From NCBI GenBank assembly GCA_014729565.1, contig WJJR01000329.1, positions 1 to 7,726 on the forward strand: DNA of 7,726 nucleotides. The letters are read 5' to 3'. The stretch is from Candidatus Zixiibacteriota bacterium. GTDB lineage: Bacteria; Zixibacteria; MSB-5A5; WJJR01. Below are positions 1-5,321 of this stretch, in pieces. A program made the position numbers and the translations under genes. The notes below the pieces were generated by a model. The model was not told where the DNA came from. It ran no database searches and saw nothing but the letters and a program-made list of their open reading frames with translations. Within the stretch, counting starts at the first letter, position 1. Each line of letters begins with the position of its first letter.

Positions 1-50
1 CACGTGTGTGAGGCCGCCCGACCACGAGCGTTAGGAATGCGAACGCGATA

Positions 51-539
51 CTACGAGCGCGGAACGCGCCAATCGTCCTCGGACTCCACGCCGTCCGGCA
101 CCCACGTCCAGATGATCTTGCGATAGGTGTACGCAACATCCTCCATGTGGCCGTAGCTGGCGAACTGCGGATCGAGACAGTTGGGCACGTGTGGCCGCAC
201 CGACACGACAATCGCATCTTCAAGCTGAATCGTGTAGTAGTGCTCTTCGATGCCCGCGTTGTCGATGCGGTAGAATTTCATGGTGACATCTTTCATCCGC
301 TCGCCCGATGTCAGCGCCTGGAAAATCTTCGGCGACGATTTGTCGAAAACCTTCGTGACGGTCAGCGGGTTGTGAACGCGCAGGCCGGTCGGCTGGCCGC
401 TCTGCGGGTCCCGCGGAATTGAGATGTCGTGCTGCAGCGCCTGGCAGAGGATCGTTCCCTCGCGCCCGGTCTGATCACATGACCCTTCGATGGCACCTTG
501 GTTCATACCCTCCATGGTCATGTAGAATGGCATTGGCAT
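51..539 (-). CDS. hcp: Hcp, T6SS inner-tube protein
   Basis: Hcp forms hexameric rings that stack into the inner tube of the T6SS; the sheath propels this tube into the target cell, and it can carry effectors in its lumen. The 162-residue product has the usual family length and no signal peptide. Family signatures seen: YMTMEGMNQGAIEGS (6-20), a QALQHDISIPRD segment (33-44), a RVHNPLTVTKVFDKSSP region (54-70), then KFYRI, the EEHYYTIQLEDAIV strand pair (98-111) and YRKIIWTW near residue 140. It ends in an acidic ESEDDW tail. The start at 539 is chosen because a strong AAGGAGG ribosome binding site sits 8 nt upstream; a GTG in the same frame at 581 would place the start inside a hairpin and add 14 residues unlike Hcp. 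It is the last gene of the run, 97 nt after tssC. Hcp-family effectors with C-terminal toxin domains are excluded by the short length. The family call is very secure. Confidence 0.96.
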   Translation of the reverse strand: MPMPFYMTMEGMNQGAIEGSCDQTGREGTILCQALQHDISIPRDPQSGQPTGLRVHNPLTVTKVFDKSSPKIFQALTSGERMKDVTMKFYRIDNAGIEEHYYTIQLEDAIVVSVRPHVPNCLDPQFASYGHMEDVAYTYRKIIWTWVPDGVESEDDWRVPRS

Positions 540-552
540 GGTTCTTCCCTCC
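533..552 (-). promoter_or_regulatory. Strong ribosome binding site of hcp
   Basis: On the minus strand AAGGAGG (about 548-554) lies 8 nt before the ATG at 539-537. It is the closest match to the consensus Shine-Dalgarno sequence in the window. It decides the start codon over the upstream in-frame GTG at 581 and suits a protein made in very large amounts. Confidence 0.75.
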
Positions 553-579
553 TTGCTGGTACAGCTTTGGTTTGCTAAC

Positions 580-597
580 ACCGGTCGGGAGACCGGC
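580..597 (-). promoter_or_regulatory. GC-rich hairpin between tssC and hcp
   Basis: A perfect 6-bp inverted repeat (CCGGTC / GACCGG) with a 4-nt loop lies in the 97-nt gap between tssC and hcp. In the minus-strand RNA a flanking G-U pair can extend the stem to 7 bp. On the minus strand no T-run follows it (the next bases are TGTTAGC), so it is not a classical terminator for the tss transcript. It could be a processing or stability hairpin protecting the hcp message. On the plus strand it is followed by a pyrimidine-rich CTTCTTTTCGTTT tract, so it could weakly terminate antisense transcription. The structure is seen directly; the role is inference. Confidence 0.45.
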
Positions 598-636
598 CTT
601 CTTTTCGTTTAACTCTACGAACCCCGTTTCCAAAAG

Positions 637-2118
637 TTACGACTTATCGAGCTTGCCAACCAATGACAGAGTGAAAAAGGCGCCCATGTACTTGAAGTGT
701 GGCCGCACCTTCATGTCGACTTTGTACCAGCCCGGCTCACCTTCAACGTCCTCCACATTAATCTGTGCCTGGCGCAGCGGCCGACGGTTGCGGACACCCG
801 GCTTCGGATTGTCCATGTCGGCAACGTACTGCTGAATCCAGTTGTTGAGTTCGCGTTCGAGATCACCGCGCTCTTTCCACGAGCCGATGTTCTCACGCTG
901 CAGCACCTTGATGTAATGCGAGAGTCGCGAAATCACGAACATGTACGGCAACTGGGTACCCAGTTTGTAATTCGTCTCGGCTGCTTTGCCTTCCGCCGAC
1001 TGACCGAACGTCTTCGCCTTCTGGCAGGAGTTGGCCGAGAAGAAGCAGGCGTTGTCGGAGTCTTTGCGCATGGTCAGGCCGATGAAGCCTTCTTCGGCCA
1101 GCTCGAACTCGCGACGTTCGGTGATCAGAATCTCGGTGGGAATCTTGGCCTGGGTCTCGCCCATCTGTTCGAAGGTGTGGACCGGTAGATTCTCGACCGC
1201 ACCACCGGCTTTCGGGCCGATGATGTTCGGACACCAACGCCACTTCGCAAAGCTGTCAGTCAGACGCGTGGCAAAGGTAAACGCCGTGTTGCCCCACAGG
1301 TAGTTCTCGTGGTTGTCGGTCACGGTCTCGTTGTAATCGAACGCCTTGATCGGGTTGTCTTCCTTGCTGTACGGCAGGCGCAAGAGGAAGCGCGGGCAGG
1401 TGAGACCGACGTAACGCGAATCCTCGGATTCACGAAAGCCCCGCCACTTGGTGTACCGCGGTCCCTCGGTGATCGACTTCAGATCCTTGAGATTCGGGAA
1501 CTTCAGCCAACTGTCTTCACCGAAGAACTCCGGCCCGGCGGCGGCAATGAACGGCGAGTGCGACATCGCGCCGACGGAGGCGCAGTACTGCAACAGTGCC
1601 ACGTCCTGCGATCCGGGGCCGAATTCATAATTGGCGATCATCGCGCCCACTGGCGAACCACCGAACTGGCCGTATTCACGCGAGTAGATTTGCTTGTACA
1701 GTCCCGATTTCGGAATTTCCGGTGAATCGGTGAAATCGTTGAGCAAGTCTTCCTTCGAAACGTTGAGTAGTTCGACTTTGATGTTCTCGCGGAAGTCGCT
1801 GCGGTCAATCACGAATTTCAGTCCGCGCCACGCGGATTCCAAACGCTGGAACTCCGGGTGGTGCAGCACCTGATCGACCTGCTTGCTCATCTTCTGGTCG
1901 ATCTCGGAAATCATTTCATCGACGAGCTTCTGTTGGACACGCTCTCCCTTGCGTTCCGGCGTGGCGAGCATCTTGATCAACTCGCGCATGCCGTCGCGGG
2001 CAACGTCGAAGCCTTCATCGGACGGTGTCAGCTTGGTTTCCTGGAGAATTTCCTCAACCAGCGAACCCGCCCCCTCGGCCGCCTGGGCCTCCTGTTTCTG
2101 TCCTTCTGCTTCAGCCAT
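637..2118 (-). CDS. tssC: TssC, large T6SS sheath subunit (VipB/ImpC)
   Basis: TssC pairs with TssB to build the contractile sheath around the Hcp tube; sheath contraction drives the puncturing tip out of the cell. The 493-residue cytoplasmic protein matches the usual length of about 490-500. Signatures seen: an acidic N-terminal helix region (1-60), HHPEFQRLESAWRGLKFVID (86-105, the usual family entry motif), FGGSPVGAMIANYEF (152-166), RDSRYVGLT-like and CPRFLLRLPY stretch (234-250), NYLWGNTAFTFATRL (272-286), ITERREFELAEEGFIGL (332-348), and the C-terminal FKYMGAFFTLSLVGKLDK strand segment (475-492) that interlocks the sheath. The start is supported by AAGGAG about 10 nt upstream. It begins 38 nt after the tssB stop, as expected for co-expressed partners. 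No truncation or missing block is seen. Confidence 0.97.
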   Translation of the reverse strand: MAEAEGQKQEAQAAEGAGSLVEEILQETKLTPSDEGFDVARDGMRELIKMLATPERKGERVQQKLVDEMISEIDQKMSKQVDQVLHHPEFQRLESAWRGLKFVIDRSDFRENIKVELLNVSKEDLLNDFTDSPEIPKSGLYKQIYSREYGQFGGSPVGAMIANYEFGPGSQDVALLQYCASVGAMSHSPFIAAAGPEFFGEDSWLKFPNLKDLKSITEGPRYTKWRGFRESEDSRYVGLTCPRFLLRLPYSKEDNPIKAFDYNETVTDNHENYLWGNTAFTFATRLTDSFAKWRWCPNIIGPKAGGAVENLPVHTFEQMGETQAKIPTEILITERREFELAEEGFIGLTMRKDSDNACFFSANSCQKAKTFGQSAEGKAAETNYKLGTQLPYMFVISRLSHYIKVLQRENIGSWKERGDLERELNNWIQQYVADMDNPKPGVRNRRPLRQAQINVEDVEGEPGWYKVDMKVRPHFKYMGAFFTLSLVGKLDKS

Positions 2119-2156
2119 AATGATCCGTCTCCTTTACATCGTCCTCGTGAGGGCTG

Positions 2157-2660
2157 TTACGATTGTTCTCCTGATTGGTCTCCCGACAGTCCAAGCTCAT
2201 TGAGCAGCTTGTCGCGCGCGGCATCGTCGGACATAATCTCCATGATCTTCTTGCGGAATCCGGGGACGTTGCCCAGGGGACCCTTGAGAGCCAGCAGCGC
2301 CGTCCGCAATTGCAGGAGTTTGTTCAACTCCGGTACCTGCTTGACAATTGCCTCCGGTCCAAAATCATTGATGTGATTGAACTTCAGACTGACCGGCATT
2401 TCCGCGCCTTCCTCTTCGGTCAGCACGCTCTTCACGTTGGCGTCCAACGACAACTTCATCCCCTTCATGACATCGTTGAAGTTATCCTTGTCGATGTTGA
2501 TCGGCTTGCGATCCTCAAGGGGCGTGTCGTCCGACCGCTGCGAGTAGTCGCCCAGCATAACCAGCTTCAGCGGGAGTTCCTTTTCTTCGTCGACGCCGGT
2601 CGCCGGCTTGTAGACAATGTTGACCCGTTCGCGTGGTGCTACTGATCCTTCTTGTCCCAT
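2157..2660 (-). CDS. tssB: TssB, small T6SS sheath subunit (VipA/ImpB)
   Basis: TssB is the small sheath subunit; with TssC it forms the protomers that polymerise into the extended sheath, which ClpV (TssH) recycles after contraction. The 167-residue protein has the normal family length and all the main conserved stretches in order: RVNIVYKPATG (12-22), LPLKLVMLGDYS (29-40), the RKPINIDKDNFNDVM segment (51-65), LKFNHINDFGPEAIVKQVPEL (92-112), then LLQLRTALLALKGPLGNVPGFRKKI (115-139). The start at 2660 has an excellent GAGGTGA ribosome binding site 6 nt upstream. The gene follows tssA after a 79-nt gap, larger than the gaps around tagF, so extra transcript from an internal promoter or differential processing is possible but not shown. 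The N-terminal type resembles myxobacterial and other type-i T6SS homologues as I remember them. Confidence 0.97.
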   Translation of the reverse strand: MGQEGSVAPRERVNIVYKPATGVDEEKELPLKLVMLGDYSQRSDDTPLEDRKPINIDKDNFNDVMKGMKLSLDANVKSVLTEEEGAEMPVSLKFNHINDFGPEAIVKQVPELNKLLQLRTALLALKGPLGNVPGFRKKIMEIMSDDAARDKLLNELGLSGDQSGEQS

Positions 2661-2688
2661 TCTGTCTCACCTCACTTCATGGTGTGCT

Positions 2689-2734
2689 ATAACGATTGGT
2701 TATTGTTGTATCGTCATCCCCTACGCCTGAGGGG
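2689..2734 (-). promoter_or_regulatory. tssA-tssB intergenic region: hairpin and dyad
   Basis: Five nucleotides after the tssA stop codon the minus-strand RNA can form a 5-bp CCCCT/AGGGG stem with a 7-nt loop (2718-2734). No T-run follows it on the minus strand, so it is not a convincing terminator. Further on lies an AT-rich dyad, ATAAC-N5-GTTAT (2689-2703), partly overlapping a TATAGC-like hexamer that could be a -10 element, although no good -35 box is placed correctly. A post-transcriptional boundary or a weak internal promoter or operator driving tssB-tssC is possible. The symmetry is visible; the function is speculative. Confidence 0.25.
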
Positions 2735-2739
2735 TTTCA

Positions 2740-4308
2740 TTATCTTGCGGACAACGCCAGCGCCGTGGCGGCATCCAGGCGACACAGTCGATCCTGCAGT
2801 TGATTGGTCTTTTGCATCAGTTCCGGCGTCGCACGCCGCTGGTCTTTCAGCAACATGCGCCGGGCACTCAACAATGCGGTATACACCGACAGGCAGAGTT
2901 TTGGCTCCCACGTTTCGAGTTCATGCCGCTGAATCAAGTCCTCCAATTCCTCCAAATGCGGTGTTGCCAACAACGGCTGCCCGGAATCGAGACACAGCTT
3001 GGCCAGGCCCAGGCGCCAGAGGAATTGTCCGCGCCGTTCGCCGGTCGAAGCCATGCCTTCCTGCATAATCCGGATCGCCTGTGGCAGATTGCCACCACCG
3101 GCCAGCCGGCGCGCATCCGCGCTCTTCTCGGCCAGCTCCTCCGGCTCGTTACTCTCTGAGTCTCCACCGCTTGACGGTGCTCCATCCCCGCTGCTCATTC
3201 GCGGAAGCACATCCTTCTCCAGCCACGTCTCCGTATCGGGTGAAGCGAGCGGAGAATCATTGGCGAACTTCAGCTTCGGCAGCTCAGGGAACCGTGACAC
3301 AAGCGCGCCAATTTCCAGCATGACGGCGTCGGCCGCGGCTTCATGGGTTGGACCCAATCCTTTCAATCCTAACACGACCCAGCGGTGGATGTCCAGCCAA
3401 AAGATGGCGTTGGTGAACGCCGCTTCGCCCGCCTCGATCAAGTTGGCCCAATCCTGCTTCTGCTCGAGGTCGAAGCAACGGGTACTCAGCTCCGGTGCGG
3501 GCGCGGGAATCTTCGTCGAACCATTTTCATTCGGTGGAGCTTCCTTATAGAGCCCCCACGAAATCGAACGAATCAACCGGTACGGGGCCGGATCGGAGTT
3601 ATCGGTCTTGCGAAGAAAATCACAAATTTGTTTTGCTGTATTTCGGACCTTGCCCAGTTCACGGCGTGCGTCATCGACCGAATTCAGTTCAATTTCGCCC
3701 GACGCGGCGCGCTCGGCCGCTTTACGCTTCTTCTCCTCGGCCGCCCGGGCGGCCGCTTCGAAATCCTTGATGTACTGCTTGACCGCACGCTGTAAGTCAC
3801 CGAGATCGGGAGCATCGTCGGCCAGCTTCTCCTGCAAGAGCTTGTTGATCTCATCGATGAGTGCCGCGCAGTTATCCAGCGCCTCTTTTTCATCGCCGGC
3901 GGGCTGACGGTCTTCGGCGACTCGCCCACCACGCTCGCCCAGCCAGGCAAAGGCCTCAATACGTCCCCGCTTCCGCTTCAGCGGCGGGTCCAGCGTTTCC
4001 CAGTACGTGGTGAGCAGATCACGGCAAATGGTGAGTCCCGTCTCCAGGCCCGCGTAGTCGCGCGTCTCATAGAGCCCGTAGGTCAGATAAATCGCAGCGA
4101 GGAGATTTTTCGAACGTGACTTGAGAATATCCGACGCCTTGTCGATCACCAGCGACCACTCGACCGGTTCCTTGGTGACGGAGTCGAGCTTCTTAACCTC
4201 GGTGCGCAGTTCTTCGTAGTCGTCGTCGAACTGGACCGATTCGCCGACCGGATTGTCGCCGGGTATCGGGTCTGTCCCAAGCGTCTTAAGTTCGTTGAGA
4301 TCGGCCAT
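2740..4308 (-). CDS. tssA: TssA, long VasJ-type T6SS assembly protein
   Basis: TssA is a cytoplasmic ring-forming protein that joins the baseplate and then stays at the growing end of the sheath-tube, priming and coordinating its polymerisation. The 522-residue protein has an ImpA_N-type N-terminal domain (about 10-130; DPIPGDNPVGESVQFDDDYE and the PVEWSLVIDKASDIL and DYAGLETGL stretches). A charged, Ala/Lys/Glu-rich likely coiled coil follows (about 175-205). The C-terminal part resembles the VasJ / VC_A0119 family (about 206-520), seen in APYRLIRSISWGLY (241-254), IPAPAPEL, FWLDIHRWVVLGLKGLG (303-319) and LPKLKFANDSPLASPDTETWL (343-363). A Ser/Gly/Glu-rich linker (371-397) then leads to a helical C-terminus. 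The start at 4308 has an AGG 5 nt upstream and lies 16 nt after the tagF stop. This is the long TssA class, not the short ImpA class with a compact C-terminal domain. No frameshift is seen. Confidence 0.93.
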   Translation of the reverse strand: MADLNELKTLGTDPIPGDNPVGESVQFDDDYEELRTEVKKLDSVTKEPVEWSLVIDKASDILKSRSKNLLAAIYLTYGLYETRDYAGLETGLTICRDLLTTYWETLDPPLKRKRGRIEAFAWLGERGGRVAEDRQPAGDEKEALDNCAALIDEINKLLQEKLADDAPDLGDLQRAVKQYIKDFEAAARAAEEKKRKAAERAASGEIELNSVDDARRELGKVRNTAKQICDFLRKTDNSDPAPYRLIRSISWGLYKEAPPNENGSTKIPAPAPELSTRCFDLEQKQDWANLIEAGEAAFTNAIFWLDIHRWVVLGLKGLGPTHEAAADAVMLEIGALVSRFPELPKLKFANDSPLASPDTETWLEKDVLPRMSSGDGAPSSGGDSESNEPEELAEKSADARRLAGGGNLPQAIRIMQEGMASTGERRGQFLWRLGLAKLCLDSGQPLLATPHLEELEDLIQRHELETWEPKLCLSVYTALLSARRMLLKDQRRATPELMQKTNQLQDRLCRLDAATALALSAR

Positions 4309-4324
4309 ACGTACCTGCCATCCG

Positions 4325-5308
4325 TCAGGCGGCGAGCGCCCGAATAAAGTTCTTCATCGTATTGGTGCGGTCATCCAATGCACCGGCCAACGTCACACCG
4401 AGTTCATCGCGTGCCGTTTCGATATTCTCCGCTCCCATGAGATCGACAAACAGCACAGCGCCATCTTCCCAACCGGGAGCAAAGAGATTGATCATACTCT
4501 TGGGCGCCGGTGTATTGAAATACAACGTACAACCGCGCGCCGGTGGTTGCGATTCAGCGTTCCAAAAGATGGCCGACCGCTCAAGTGCCTGATGGCCGAT
4601 GGTCGAGCGGCAGATCTGATACCATATCGCAATCTGCAGCACCACCTGATCCATCGCCTCGGCGGTGGGCAAATGCAATGAAAACGCGAACCGGGTGTGA
4701 TCATGTCCGCGCCTTGGCGCCAGGGTGCGAAACAGGTTCTTCATCAACAAGTATTTCCGCCGGTCGAGGAAATCGTTGTACAGACCCAGCCAGAATGACT
4801 CCATCGTCAACTCGGACAGATAGCGATTAAAACGGCTCTCATACTCGGCCAGACTCTGCGGTATCGCTGACGCCAGATTCATGATCTGTGCCGCGCGCGA
4901 GTTGTCGATTCCGTCGACACAATTCGTCGTCATAATGCGATGGGCCGCTTTGAGAAACGGCGCATAGGCGTGGGGGGCCACGTGTATGCCGCTCCCGTTC
5001 CGTCCCAGGTGCGCGTACGCAAACACCGAAAACGGATAGCGGCGGCCGGTTTGATCGTAACTCGGGCGGCTGACACCGATCAGTGCCGTGGACGGGTCCT
5101 TGTCGCGGTAGACGAAGTAGACGGGCGCCGCGCGATCAAACATCGATTCCCATCCATCGCCCACCTGCAGGCGCATATTCGACATACCTTCCTGCATCCA
5201 CTCATCCATGGTGCGCGCCAGCGGACCGCCGGCATTGAGTCGGATGAAATCGGGATGCGAAGGCAGTTTCCCGAAGAGCCCTACGGGCGGCATGTTTCCT
5301 CGACTCAT
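4325..5308 (-). CDS. tagF: TagF, T6SS post-translational repressor (long form)
   Basis: TagF represses T6SS assembly after translation; in studied species it acts through the Fha scaffold, in parallel with or opposed to the PpkA/PppA threonine phosphorylation pathway. The family hallmark is near the N-terminus: VGLFGKLPSHPDFIRL, then DEWMQEGM, VYFVYRDKD, and LIGVSRPSYDQTGRRYPFSVFAY, whose GRRYPF is the most typical TagF motif. The C-terminal AIFWNAESQPPARGCTLYFNTPAPKSMINLF fits the usual W-plus-LP..F ending. At about 327 residues it is some 100 longer than the roughly 220-residue Pseudomonas protein; the extra sequence is a helical, Arg/Tyr-rich middle segment. No phosphatase domain is fused to it. 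The start is uncertain. ATG at 5308 follows a weak GGAC site and leaves 13 nt after tssM, while ATG at 5293 has GAGGA close upstream and matches where family N-termini usually begin. An ATG at 5371 inside tssM is unlikely. Confidence 0.88.
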   Translation of the reverse strand: MSRGNMPPVGLFGKLPSHPDFIRLNAGGPLARTMDEWMQEGMSNMRLQVGDGWESMFDRAAPVYFVYRDKDPSTALIGVSRPSYDQTGRRYPFSVFAYAHLGRNGSGIHVAPHAYAPFLKAAHRIMTTNCVDGIDNSRAAQIMNLASAIPQSLAEYESRFNRYLSELTMESFWLGLYNDFLDRRKYLLMKNLFRTLAPRRGHDHTRFAFSLHLPTAEAMDQVVLQIAIWYQICRSTIGHQALERSAIFWNAESQPPARGCTLYFNTPAPKSMINLFAPGWEDGAVLFVDLMGAENIETARDELGVTLAGALDDRTNTMKNFIRALAA

Positions 5309-5321
5309 CACACGTCGTCCG

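Noticed and set aside
1..50. Start of another gene downstream of hcp
   Set aside because: Only 50 bases remain, with no start codon preceded by a ribosome binding site on the minus strand and no recognisable coding signature. The CACGTG at the very edge is a short palindrome without context.
540..581. GTG start for hcp at 581, adding 14 residues
   Set aside because: The strong AAGGAGG site points to the ATG at 539, the extra residues do not look like Hcp, and the GTG would overlap the hairpin.
580..610. Rho-independent terminator at the tssC-hcp gap
   Set aside because: On the transcribed (minus) strand the stem is followed by TGTTAGC, not a T-run. Only the plus strand has a pyrimidine-rich tract, and no plus-strand gene ends there. 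Kept as a hairpin of unknown role.
605..636. Sigma-54 promoter upstream of hcp (TTGG...GGGGTTCG on the minus strand)
   Set aside because: The spacing is roughly plausible, but the GC element at -12 is not matched and the -24 box is incomplete, so the match is too poor to report.
697..1725. Plus-strand open frames opposite tssC
   Set aside because: They are antisense shadows of a full-length, well conserved tssC, with no recognisable product.
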